From positions 1 through 64,000 of the forward strand of contig JAQFVV010001017.1 of NCBI GenBank assembly GCA_028023455.1: DNA of 64,000 nucleotides, in the 5' to 3' direction. Shown here piece after piece: positions 28,590 through 39,489 of the stretch. The position numbers and the translations under genes were made by a program. A model generated the notes under the pieces. That model had not been told where the DNA came from. It did no database searches and saw nothing but the letters and a program-made list of their open reading frames with translations. How positions within the stretch are numbered: position 1 is the stretch's first letter; each line of letters starts with the position of its first letter. The stretch comes from Epiperipatus broadwayi. Its lineage: Eukaryota; Onychophora; Udeonychophora; Euonychophora; Peripatidae.

Positions 28590-31500
28590 TTTAATATATG
28601 TAATAATTCAAGATTGTCTCATGCAACTGTTACCATATACAATTGAAAATAGCACAAAACAAGAGCTAAACATTTTTTTTTTTTAGCATTATATCATTTT
28701 CTTATATAGAAGGATGTCTGAAATACTTAGACTAAAAAAAAATGAATATTTAAACAATCACAAAGTTTATTTTAAAGTCACTTTATGTTGACTGACATTA
28801 CTAATTGACATGTTTCATATTTGAGAATTTTCTCAATTTGAACAGTGTTAATAGTGTTTCAGCGTTGACAATATAAAAAATATAAAAGAAGTACAAAGTC
28901 AGAGTTTAAATATGTTTACTAAATTATTACCACCAAGTATGTTTTTAATGCTTTTGCATCAAATTCACAATTATTCTATTGAAAAAAAAAACATTTAATG
29001 CTCATTTGAGGTTCATTACATATTCATTTTTCTTTTGTAATGAACTATGCTTATTTTATTTTTCACAAATGTCAATTAAAACAATATAAAGCAATCTGAA
29101 ATATAGTTTCAAAGAAGTAATGTAATCACTTTAAGATCTTTATGCATTATTTTCAGTCTTTCAGATTTGCTTATATAAATAAATTAAGGTAAAAAGAATA
29201 AGATGACCTGTTCTTATTTTTTGAAAAGTTTTATCTTATGTTTTGGATTGAGAGTATTTCACATGCTCAATAAACCAGTATCAGTGCCTTAAATCTAGTT
29301 ATTATATATATATATATCGTACCAGTATCAGTGCCTTAAATCTAGTTATTATATATATATATATCGTACCAGTCAAAATAGTATGCTCACTTAACACGAT
29401 TCAAATCCTAAGCAAAAGTACCTTGAATCTGATCATGCTCGCGATACACAGGTCTGGAGCAATCCTGAATTCTAACCTATTTGCCTATTCTTCGAATCTC
29501 TTACCCAATGAACAACAATACTGAGGATACAGTAAAATTATTTGAATTCCATGCCCAGAAGCAGAGTGGTAGAGCATAAGATCAGACTGATGATGATGAT
29601 CGAGATTGGAGTAGCCCAGTAATTACATTTATGATAGTTATTTATTAATACTAAGCTCTTAGCTAAAGAAAATAGTTCTAAATATTAACTAGAAAATAAT
29701 AATTCAAAAACAACAAACCAGGATTTACATGAAATTATATATATTTAATAAATGTAGGAAATGCATATATATGTTACAAAATTGCTTCACGCTTGGAGTG
29801 ATCTTATACATTTTGAAAACTTGGGATTTGTTTTATAAAATCCCCTTTACATCAATTATTTCATGAATATAATTTTATAGAATGTGTTATAAGTTGTGCA
29901 GGGGTAATATGCCAATTTACAAATGTTTATAAATAAAATGCTGTGGATGTGCAAAACAATCTACAAGATCGGAACAGATTCAGATTACAGAAAGATACAT
30001 GATAATATAACATTAATCATTTTGACAAGTAAATATAAATGTACAGTCTCAATCATTTATTTAAAATCTTAAAATCATTGCATATGTTTGATAGGCATTG
30101 TTTGTACATAGCATATTTAGAATAAGTATACATAAGAAACAAACAATGCACAATATTTACAAGAATAAATTATAGAAATTGATTTATGTCTCTGGGAATC
30201 GGTAACGCTTTTTTTAAATGAAAGCAGTTTTAAGATGAACATACTGAAAGCATTTTACAAAATGAATCATTATCTTTAACACATCATTGCAATTTACTAA
30301 GATTAGGCAGATGGAAATCAAATTAAAGAGCAAAGTAACGGTACTAGCATACAATAAAGATAATAAGGCCTCATGGCGATTGTGGATATTTTATCATATT
30401 AAAAGAATATTTGAAACGAACTTAGATTGGATATGTCTGTGCATTCTGGTGGAGTGATATCAAAGGAGAGACTGGGTTTGAGAGCCCAGATCTGGATATG
30501 CTGTCATTTGCAGCACATAAACCTCATAAACTTTACGTTCCACAGGAAGTAGTGTCCCTGATTATGAACGATTTTAAAAAGTAGGACGGGAGCTTCAAGT
30601 TTTCAACATCTCCAATAACAAAACAGTCAAGAAATGAAAAAGATAAAATATCAGAATAAAGGGTAAGGTATGCCAGCAATGTTTATATAATTTTATAATA
30701 TTATTTAATGTTTGGAAATGGTCTAACCTTTTGTGCAATATTCTGTTTTCAATTCTGAGTCATTTAACAAATCATAATGAATAATAACTTTTATTTATAA
30801 TATTAAGCTAATAAAATTTATATTTAAATTTGATTCCCTTATACATATTATGGATTACATTGGCCCTTAGGCACCAGCAGAAAAGGATAGATTAATTATT
30901 TTAATCAAGGTTCACGAACTTTTAAAATGAAATTTTAAATACAATTTCAAAGCAGTAAACTTAACAGAATTTATCCACGATAAAAGTTTTTAATTGACTT
31001 CAAGAATAAGGAATTTAAAATGAAACCAAACTCGCGAGCAATTTCTATTTAATATAAACAAAACTTTATTGAATAAAGCCCACCCTTTTTCCAAGTAAAA
31101 CAATAATTTTCCCCCTTACTCGCGAATTTGGCGATTTTGGCATATTAAAAAAATAGATTATATCTATTCATTAAACAAAATACATAAAATCTTAATGGAG
31201 CTGCACACAGTTATCTACATAAGTTAATTAAGCATGAAAGGTAGGTTAAAATACATTATATTAATAAAAGATTACAGAGAGAGAGAGAGAGAGAGAGTTT
31301 AAAAGCAAAATTAGCAGAAGCTTATAAATCAATATATAAATTAAGATACGAAGGTTGAACTATAGATTACAAATTACAAAAATATTGACTTATGAAGTCA
31401 GTTCTAATTAGAGGTTACCTAAGGGAAAACGGCATAGTGGCATCATTAGCAATCAGTAGTCAGAAGCAATCATGTTGTATGATCAGCCAGATGGAACATG

Positions 31501-32090
31501 GCAGTTGCAGGCAGACAGGTCTACGAGAGAAATAGAAAGGTGAACAACTCTACTACTCATGCTCCATTGCACTAAACTTCTCTTGACTTCTTAAACTGAT
31601 GGTCTGGCAACACTTTTGAATCAGGAATGTAAAAGTCCACTCTCCAGGTAACTAACTACTTCATCAAGTGAAAGCAAATAACTAAGCCCTCAAAGGTCTT
31701 ATGGGCTACTTTTTATACCCTCTCTTCCTGCCAAGAATTGTGATCACTATCTCTATAATCTTCTTAGAAACAACATTTAATTAACAACATGTTTTCATAC
31801 AGATAAGGCTTGAAATACCATTTTTAGCTATTTTAAATCATTTGACAACCACTAATAAATAATTTGTTTTCGATCTTATTTGCGATTGACAATTTTAATT
31901 AAAAGCAACAGCTATTTTAAATCATTTGACAACAACTTGATAAATGATTTGTTTTCGATTTTAATTAAGATTTATAAATTTTAATTATAGACAACGATCT
32001 GACTAGAGATAAAGATAATTTCAGTATTTCAAGCCTTCCACATTTTTCTTTGTTGTTACATTCCAATAGTTTAATTAAATACTTTAAATC
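28590..32090. other. Non-coding stretch with small repeats
   Basis: No gene seen. A 47-bp unit containing (TA)n is duplicated in tandem (29274-29320 and 29321-29367). A (GA)n run lies at about 31275-31298. A unit of about 84 bp beginning AGCTATTTTAAATCATTTGA is duplicated at 31826-31909 and 31910-31995. Segments near 30420-30560 and 31430-31740 are less AT-rich than their surroundings but show no open frame or known motif; they could be old mobile-element or LTR remnants. Confidence 0.5.
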
Positions 32091-32095
32091 AAAAT

Positions 32096-32096
<1 letters not shown>

Positions 32097-32144
<48 letters not shown>
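32097..32144. repeat. (CA)n(TA)n microsatellite
   Basis: About 25 bp of CA repeats followed by about 22 bp of TA repeats. Confidence 0.9.
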
Positions 32145-32562
32145 GCAAAAAAATTTACAATTATATAAAGAAAATGTTTAGTTGTCAGCAATAAACATTA
32201 ATAACAGTATTGCTTCATTCATATATATATATATACGCATAACTCAAACTACTGTTTCATTTTTACTAAACAAAATTAAGTTTACCAATCTTTCTAATAA
32301 TTCGTCATACAGTGTGTGAGTGAATACCATATATTTATAGCAAGGTCTGAATTGTGGATGCCTAGGAGGTTAGTATAGATAGTGAAACATGAAGCTCGAT
32401 GGTGATTAGACATTGATTGCTTCAATATATATATATATATGAATGTTTTTATGGAATAGTATGAGATGTATTGTAAAGTGCTACAATATAAAGATAGCAT
32501 ATGCTCTTTATCAAAAAATTTGTAATTTTTAACTAAGTCTAAATATTCAATCTCTCTTGAGG

Positions 32563-33178
32563 CTCAAGGAGTTTATGAGATTTTATGTGACATTTGTAAG
32601 TTTTCATATGTGGGTAAGAACAATCATCAGATCAGCACTAAAAGAAATGAACATGCTAATGCAGTAAAGGAACATTCATCTTCATCAGCATTTTCAATCC
32701 ATGCTATGGATTCAGGTCCCAATATTGATTTTCTAGGACTAGAATCCTACCATCATGTAAAAGCCTTCACCAATGTATGATCAGAGAAGCTTTGGGATCG
32801 TAGTAAAAAGATCAAATTGTATCAACAAACACAATGCCACATGTATATTGTCCTCATATTGGAAAGAAAACTTTTTGAAAAATAAATTACTCTGCAGATT
32901 CTGAATTTTTCTTTGTTGTTTATTTATTTTTCCATTTATTCAGTTTTATACTTCTGTTTTTTTTTTTAGTTGTGGAACTTTAACAATTATTATGAACACT
33001 GTTTCCAGTGCCTCTGCAACTATTTTTATAGACACTATTTACTGCACCTCTGCAATTATATGGTATTCATTTTTCAGTTAAGGTATTGTATACTCAAGAC
33101 AAAATGTTGGAATATTTAATTAAAATTATATGCAGATGAATCCGCAAAATATATCTTATATATGTACAAAACTGAAAA
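32563..33178 (+). mobile_element. Penelope-like element, decayed 3' end with GIY-YIG domain
   Basis: The plus strand reads GVYEILCDICKFSYVGK near 32569-32619, the signature of the GIY-YIG endonuclease of Penelope-like elements. It is followed by STKRNEHANAVKEHSSSSAF and FSIHAMDSG, and after a frameshift near 32775 by the relic of the INKRDD region seen in the 28-kb palindrome. The 3' tail (GATGAATCCGCAAAATATAT at about 33135-33155) matches the palindrome ends, so both belong to one family. The intervening hammerhead region is decayed. GIY-YIG domains in these elements are thought to nick DNA for priming. Confidence 0.8.
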
Positions 33179-33814
33179 GTAAAAAATGACCTACAGATTT
33201 AAAAACACAACAACATTTAAAGTTTTTTTATTTAATTAAAATAATAATTATAATTATTAAGGGTATTACAAATACTTTATGCAGTGCATATTTTCCACAA
33301 TTGTCCATCTTATAATAAATTGTAAAATATTATTCTATATAAAAAAATATTAAATTTTAAGAGAATATTTTTTCCAAGGTAATGTAGTATCACTATTATT
33401 TGTTTAATTATTTATATAAGTGATCTCTTTTTTTTCTGAAATTGCTAATACTGATTTTCTATAATAACATATCATTGTAAAACAACAAAAATGTAAAAGT
33501 AGTTGACAACTCATACTCAGGGTTATTTTAAATAAGTATTTCAAAGTATGAAAGAACAGTCTGAATACCTCATATAAAAATCAAAAAATTTCAAAGAAAA
33601 TTGACATTACTGAGGAAAATAGTGAGATAAAGCATTATCAATTTGAGAATTTATAATATAATGTTAAAAAGCTAAAAGTATTTTGCACTGTGTTATATTA
33701 TTTACATAATATTATATCAGATCACAATAAAATTATTTTAGTTATATATGTTGTTACAGAAATTGATATACCACATGATCACCATTTCCTATGCTAGAAC
33801 ATAACTTTTATTAG

Positions 33815-34110
33815 TGCCTTTTAGTGCTAACCAGAGTAATCAATGGATGTCATAAGGCTTGTGAATAAAATCCCATCTGGTGCCTGCTCATAGTTTTGTA
33901 GTTAAGTAGAGATAAAGGGTGTCTGCTGGAGGGCTGCATTAGATCCTAAGATGTGGTGCAGTGCTCTCAGCTCCAAGGGTCCTCACTGATGAAGGCCACA
34001 AGCCAGAAACTAGTCTGAGGATATTGGATGAGTAGGCACTGGATGGAGATTTTATGCACAATCCTTCTTGCATCCATTGATTAATCTGGTTAGCACTGGG
34101 TGTCACTAGT
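33815..34110 (+). mobile_element. Short inverted-repeat element carrying a hammerhead ribozyme
   Basis: The left arm (about 33822-33895, GTGCTAACCAGAGTAATCAA onward) is the reverse complement of the right arm (about 34030-34107), about 75 bp each with mismatches. Between them lies GC-richer unique sequence that includes the hammerhead at 33981-34020. It has no coding content. The size and ribozyme suggest a retrozyme or the terminal repeat of a Penelope-like element, but the family differs from the 408/438-bp units. Confidence 0.7.
33981..34020 (+). ncRNA. Type I hammerhead ribozyme candidate
   Basis: Stem I CCTCA (33981-33985) pairs with TGAGG (34016-34020). The core CTGATGA (33986-33992) is a perfect CUGANGA. 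Stem II GGC/GCC (33994-33996 with 34002-34004) has loop CACAA. GAAA is at 34006-34009. Stem III is minimal (A-C / G-T around a TA loop, 34009-34014), giving the cleavage triplet GUC with the cut after 34015. Every invariant core base is present. The one weakness is an A-A opposition (33993/34005) where G10.1-C11.1 is usual. This architecture, with a tiny stem III, is that reported for Penelope and retrozyme hammerheads. Confidence 0.75.
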
Positions 34111-34620
34111 TTTGCTTATTTTAATAGAAATTGAAATACTGGTTTCCTCTAAGCTCATACATAAAATAGATGGAGCTGTAAACAAAATTATACTGAATGT
34201 ATAACCTACATACTTCGTAAAAAATGATTAAATGCTGCAGTTTTGTTTTATATTACAAAGAGTATCAAAACAAAAATTGAATAATAAAAGCATGTTAGTG
34301 TAGCAAACATTTATTATTTGGATTTCAACGCAAAAGTGAAGATTTAATTTTTTTTAAAAAAGTTATTTTAAGCAAATGCAAAATTTCAAACTATCACTTG
34401 GCAAACGTTGTATAACAAACATTATACAATCCAATAACAATTTCATTTTGAGATATAAAAAATGACATGAAACAATATAAATGTGTATTTATAGAAAAAA
34501 TATGTAACTGTAAATATTAGTAAGATATGCAATAGTAGAGAATAAAAAACAAAGAATTTGCTTATGTTAAACTGTAAAAAGAAAGATTTTCACCTGAAAA
34601 ATATTGTAAACATGTCAAGT

Positions 34621-34720
34621 ATTGGTGGTCGAGAGGTCAGTGACAGCTGCTTTACAAGCAGTTGTCCCGGGTTAGCAGGTTTCTTTTTCGGCTGATGCTA
34701 TGACACAAGAGAAAAAAAAT
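34621..34720 (+). mobile_element. tRNA-derived SINE, copy 2
   Basis: GGTGGTCGAGAGGTCAG head, AGCAGTTGTCCCGGGTTAGC middle, a decayed B box, GATGCTATGACAC and an A-rich tail. It is preceded by GTCAAGTATT as in copy 5, so that segment may belong to the element. Confidence 0.8.
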
Positions 34721-35250
34721 TATTGTAAACATAATATTATTTATTAATTTTTACCACAGTAAAATAATTAAGTAAATACATCAAGGTAATATGCAGTAGT
34801 TAGGGTTGTAAATATAGTAGATTTAATATACAAAAGTATAAGCAATACTTTTTAAAATTTAGTTACAAAATTATATTTCACATAGAGTTGAAATTCAGTC
34901 ATTTTATGTTATATATACATATTTTTCTTTGCTTCATTTTAATATTAATAATATTGGTATAATTATTATATTTATGGAGTAATAAAAAATGTATTCTAGT
35001 TTGTGCGATGAAAAAGAAAGAATAGAAGACAAGAAAAGTTTAAAGGTATGATTATTTTTAATATGATACTGTGTTATATTTTTTTATCTATAAAAAGAAA
35101 TAGTAGGATGGTCACGATAAAAAAATAGGGTCATAAAATTTTATAAAATAATTCTGCACCGACCTCTGTTATAATAAAAAAAAAAAAAAAATGCATTAGG
35201 TTAATATCTAAACTGCATTATTTTTTAAATTAAAAAAAATATTAGTTACT

Positions 35251-35360
35251 TTTTTTTTCCATATGTCATAACACCGGCCAGGTGGCGAACCCACAACAAC
35301 TGTCTGCAACCAACTGCTTGCTTGCAAGACAGCTGCGCTGAGCTCTTGGCTAACAATGCC
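35251..35360 (-). mobile_element. tRNA-derived SINE, copy 3 (minus)
   Basis: The reverse complement reads GCCAAGAGCTCAGCGCAGCT, then GTGGGTTCGCCACCTGGCC (B box), GGTGTTATGACATATG and an A tail (T-run on plus at about 35251-35258). It is the most diverged of the five copies. Confidence 0.75.
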
Positions 35361-36031
35361 TGACAAATATTATATACTTAAATCTATAAACACATAATTA
35401 AAAAGTAAATATAAAATAACTGTCGATATATTAATAGATAAGATATTAAATAATGTTTGTCAATGGCTTACATAGTAATAAAAATAAAAAGTAAGATGAT
35501 TTTTATAGTTTAATATCACCTACTGAAATGTTTATATTAAAATAATGTATCAGTTGAATGAATTCATTCAGTAGTAATATCAATATTTATAAAATGTAAA
35601 GATAATAGAAACTATGTGATTCTGCTAATAATTACGTATGAATATATAATATTTTCTAAGATATTACAAATCACAGAAAACTTTTGATTTACACTAACCA
35701 AAAAAAAAAAAAATCCAATTTAAGATAACTATAGTTCAGCAGTAAAAAAAAAATTAATAAAGTTTTTATATTATGTATAACTACTTTTAAATTATATTTA
35801 AAAAAATCAAAAAAAAAAAAAAAATAGTAACATCAGTTGAAATGCTTTGCTCCAGAGAATTATTATAATATCAACTCTGTGTCCTGTCAAGTTTGCAAAG
35901 ATTGACATTAATTTTTCAGCATAATAAAAGAACAATTTTATGTATTTAAACCATTCAAGTCATAATCTCCACAATGATTTTACTATCATAATTTATGTTG
36001 AAAAATATAATTGTCATTATAATTATTTGTA
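35361..36031. other. AT-rich non-coding stretch
   Basis: No gene seen; several A-runs only. Confidence 0.5.
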
Positions 36032-36124
36032 TAGCGTTGGTGGTCGAGAGGTCAGCACAGCTGTCTTACAACCAGTTGTCCCGGGTTCGCTTCCCGGACG
36101 ATGCTATGACACATGAAAAAAAAA
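36032..36124 (+). mobile_element. tRNA-derived SINE, copy 4
   Basis: TTGGTGGTCGAGAGGTCAGC head, B box CGGGTTCGCTTCCCGG, GATGCTATGACAC and an A tail. The 70-codon frame running through it is a chance reading of the SINE. Confidence 0.85.
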
Positions 36125-36562
36125 TGTATATATATATAAAAGAAATGAAACCACTTTTTATTATTATAGTGTTGAATATTGAATTAGTTATGTGTTATTT
36201 ACTATAACAGCATTTATTATTTAAAAACGATTGTATTCGATGCTATATACATTACTTCAAATCATAAAAGATATTCTCCATTTGTAAATGCTTGTCAATA
36301 CTAAATATTCTAATAAAATATAAATAAAAAAATTGAATGTCAAAGTATTTTAAAATGCCCACGTAAATTTGATTATATGTTTTAAATGACTTTTCAATTT
36401 GTTAAACATTAATGTTTTGAAAATGTGAATAAATATTTACAGTCATCATATCTGCCCTTTCTAATCTCAAAATTCATAATTCAAAATATATCACAGACTA
36501 TTTTCCTCATTATATATATATATATATATAGTGCATATCACTAGCTAACAATTAAATATCAA

Positions 36563-36829
36563 ATATTCAAATCACCCTCCCAAATGTTATACTTCAACAA
36601 TGCTCTCTATGTATAAATATAATTCTGCATTTCAAACAGTTGGCTGTTAAGTTTGTCAAGTATTGGTGGTCGAGAGGTCAGCGACAGCTGCTTTACAAGC
36701 AGTTGTCCCGGGTTAGCGGGTTCGCTTCTCGACTGAAGCTATGACACATGAGAAAAAAAAAGTTCAGAGTTATATTTATTCACAGAAGGCTATGCTAAAA
36801 TATAACAATCGGGAGGGTGATTTGAATAT
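36563..36829. repeat. 29-bp inverted repeat enclosing a SINE
   Basis: 36563-36591 (ATATTCAAATCACCCTCCCA...) and 36801-36829 are reverse complements with about two mismatches. SINE copy 5 sits between them. This looks like a small TIR element that received a SINE insertion. Confidence 0.65.
36660..36762 (+). mobile_element. tRNA-derived SINE, copy 5
   Basis: TATTGGTGGTCGAGAGGTCA head, AGCAGTTGTCCCGGGTTAGC, B box GGGTTCGCTTC, GAAGCTATGACACATGAG and an A tail. Closest to copy 2. Confidence 0.85.
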
Positions 36830-36839
36830 ATATAATAAA

Positions 36840-37718
36840 ATATTTTCACACATGTAGAAATTATCATTATATTTTTATTTAGAAAAAACACAGACAAATA
36901 TTAACAACATAGTAACCAATAAAAATATTAAATCCTAAATGCTTTTTGTTTGCATTTAAAAGAGAATTCTCTTCTAAATGTTATCTCTGTTTTGATATAG
37001 AGATGAAACATTATAACAAATGTATACATGTATAAGTAAATAGTCTTGCAACTTTTTGTACTCTTCTATTGTATTGTAGATTCTACCAGCAGAATATTGA
37101 ATGTTATAATTTAATAATTTTAATAGATGTAATTGATAAAATATGTTTAAATATTATATTTTTATTGAGAAAAATATTTCCATTCAAAAAGAAATTATCT
37201 TCTAAATGTCGTATTATATATATATATATCCATAGTTATGTGATACAAATAAATTCTTTTCTGAATTTACCATTAGATTTTCAATATTTCAATAAAATAA
37301 CAATCATCCTTATTAAGGTTAAAGTCTTAATGTAAACTGTCGTGCTTTAAGTTAACAGCTATGATTTAAAACATAATAGTTTTTTATTAAAACTTTAAAA
37401 TTTTGACAAGGATAAATGTTATTTTGCGGAAAAGTTGGAAATTAAAACAAAATAATACATGGTATAACCCACAAAAGACTTTATATCTATATATGTCAGA
37501 TATGCCAATGTTTTGTAATGTTTAATCTCTAAAGAAAGTCATGTGGCTGTATTATCTGATGAAAATTATTCACCTTGTTGAAATACTAAAAGTAGCCGTT
37601 TAAACAACTGTTAGTGTTTATATATATATATATATCGGTGCTCAATGGAAAATAAGACACGGTATATCCCAAAAAGTTATAATTTATCTACATCATATAA
37701 CCGTGAAAACATTAAGTA
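36840..37718. other. AT-rich non-coding stretch
   Basis: No gene seen. The 88-codon plus-strand frame at 37069-37335 has no recognisable domain and composition like its surroundings. A short (TA)n lies at about 37619-37634. Confidence 0.5.
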
Positions 37719-37834
37719 TAATATATATATATATGTCCACAGATGGCGTTCTACCAAAAACGCCCATCAAGCGTATGTTTTGTTTACATAAATGTCAGAG
37801 TAGTTAGTATTCACTATCTCTAACTATAATTCCA

Positions 37835-37878
37835 CTTTCAGATCATGATTTCAAGCTATTTGCTATCGTCAGTGAAAG
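37835..37878 (-). ncRNA. Hammerhead ribozyme, array copy 1 (minus)
   Basis: Reverse complement of the fold described at 38461-38504, with the same stems and core. Located in the first forward unit. Confidence 0.8.
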
Positions 37879-38242
37879 ACAGGAATAAAGAAACTAGATC
37901 TAAATACAAACTCTGAGCGTTTATGAAACAATTTCTATTCAGCTTGCAAGCGTGAATTTTTTAGACACTAATGTCTTCAAACTCAGCATAGCAAACCAGA
38001 TAGCTATATGGGTCTGATCTCAGTTCAGCATCACCACATAGTAGAAGCCTCTGCAATCTATATCATTGCAAGAAAGACCTCAAAGGTACATTTATGATAA
38101 ACAAAAATGCAAGTTAAAAAACTTGCTAATGCTTGTATTTATGTCCACAGATGGCGTTCTACCAAAAACGCCCATCAAGCGTATGTTTTGTTTACATAAA
38201 CATCAGAGTAGTTAGTATTCACTATCTCTAACTATAATTCCA

Positions 38243-38286
38243 CTTTCAGATCATGATTTCAAGCTATTTGCTATCGTCAGTGAAAG
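38243..38286 (-). ncRNA. Hammerhead ribozyme, array copy 2 (minus)
   Basis: Identical in core and stems to copy 1, 408 bp further on, in the truncated second forward unit. Confidence 0.8.
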
Positions 38287-38460
38287 ACAGGAATAAAGAA
38301 ACTAGATCTAAATACAAACTCTGAGCGTTTATGAAACAATTTATATTCAGCTTGCAAGCGTGAATTTTTTAGACATGTAATGTCTTCAAACTCAGCATAG
38401 CAAACCAGATAGCTATAAATGCTCAGAGTTTGTATTTAGATCTAGTTTCTTTATTCCTGT

Positions 38461-38504
38461 CTTTCACTGACGATAGCAAATAGCTTGAAATCATGATCTG
38501 AAAG
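38461..38504 (+). ncRNA. Hammerhead ribozyme, array copy 3 (plus)
   Basis: Stem I CTTTCA (38461-38466) pairs with TGAAAG (38499-38504). The core CTGACGA (38467-38473) fits CUGANGA. Stem II AGC/GCT (38475-38477 with 38483-38485) has loop AAATA. GAAA is at 38487-38490. Stem III ATC/GAT (from 38490) closes an AT loop, leaving cleavage site UC with the cut after 38498. The only departure from consensus is a T-T opposition at the base of stem II, where G-C is usual. The full fold in 44 nt, preserved in five copies, makes chance unlikely. Confidence 0.85.
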
Positions 38505-38867
38505 TGGAATTATAGTTAGAGATAGTGAATACTAACTACTCTGACGTTTATGTAAACAAAACATACGCTTGATGGGTGTTTTTCGTAGAACGCCATCTGT
38601 GGACATAAATACAAGCGTTAGCAAGTTTTTTAACTTGCATTTTTGTTTATCATAAATGTACCTTTGAGGTCTTTCTTGCAATGATATAGATTGCAGAGGC
38701 TTCTACTATGTGGTGATGCTGAACTGAGATCAGACCCATATAGCTATCTGGTTTGCTATGCTTGAGTTTGAAGACATCGTGTCTAAAAATTCACGCTTGC
38801 AAGCTGAATAGAAATTGTTTCATAAACGCTCAGAGTTTGTATTTAGATCTAGTTTCTTTATTCCTGT

Positions 38868-38911
38868 CTTTCACTGACGATAGCAAATAGCTTGAAATCA
38901 TGATCTGAAAG
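38868..38911 (+). ncRNA. Hammerhead ribozyme, array copy 4 (plus)
   Basis: Same fold and bases as copy 3, 407 bp downstream, in a full-length reverse unit. Confidence 0.85.
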
Positions 38912-39276
38912 TGGAATTAAAGTTAGAGATAGTGAATACTAACTACTCTGACGTTTATGTAAACAAAACATACGCTTGATGGGCGTTTTTGGTAGAACGC
39001 CATCTGTGGACATAAATACAAGCGTTAGCAAGTTTTTTAACTTGCATTTTTGTTTATCATAAATGTACCTTTGAGGTCTTTCTTGCAATGATATAGATTG
39101 CAGAGGCTTCTACTATGTGGTGATGCTGAACTGAGATCAGACCCATATAGCTATCTGGTTTGCTATGCTGAGTTTGAAGACATTACATGTCTAAAAAATT
39201 CACTCTTGCAAGCTGAATAGAAATTGTTTCATAAACGCTCAGAGTTTGTATTTAGATCTAGTTTCTTTATTCCTGT

Positions 39277-39320
39277 CTTTCACTGACGATAGCAAATAGC
39301 TTGAAATCATGATCTGAAAG
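39277..39320 (+). ncRNA. Hammerhead ribozyme, array copy 5 (plus)
   Basis: Same fold as copy 3, 409 bp after copy 4; flanking positions differ slightly (TGAAAT after the 3' stem I strand instead of TGGAAT). Confidence 0.85.
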
Positions 39321-39489
39321 TGAAATTAAAGTTAGAGATAGTGAATACTAACTACTCTGACGTTTATGTAAACAAAACATACGCTTGATGGGCGTTTTTG
39401 GTAGAACGCCATCTGTGGACATAAATACAAGCGTTAGCAAGTTTTTTAACTTGCATTTTTGTTTATCATATATATATATATACTCTTAA

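Larger units (their letters stand above)
37734..39467. mobile_element. Inverted tandem array of a 408-bp hammerhead retrozyme
   Basis: The 408-bp unit starts TGTCCACAGATGGCGTTCTA at 37734 and again at 38142 (period 408). After a truncated second unit the array flips at about 38418, and reverse-oriented units end at 38605, 39012 and 39421 (periods 407 and 409). Each of the five unit parts carries one hammerhead, on minus before the flip and on plus after it. Both outer edges run into (TA)n. No protein is encoded. Tandem hammerhead-bearing non-autonomous units of a few hundred bp are the hallmark of retrozymes, which are transcribed, self-cleaved and circularised. Here one cut per unit would release a 408-nt RNA. 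Confidence 0.85.

Noticed and set aside
31430-31740. GC-richer segment that could be an LTR
   Set aside because: No second copy, no TG...CA ends with duplication, and no adjacent retroelement coding sequence.
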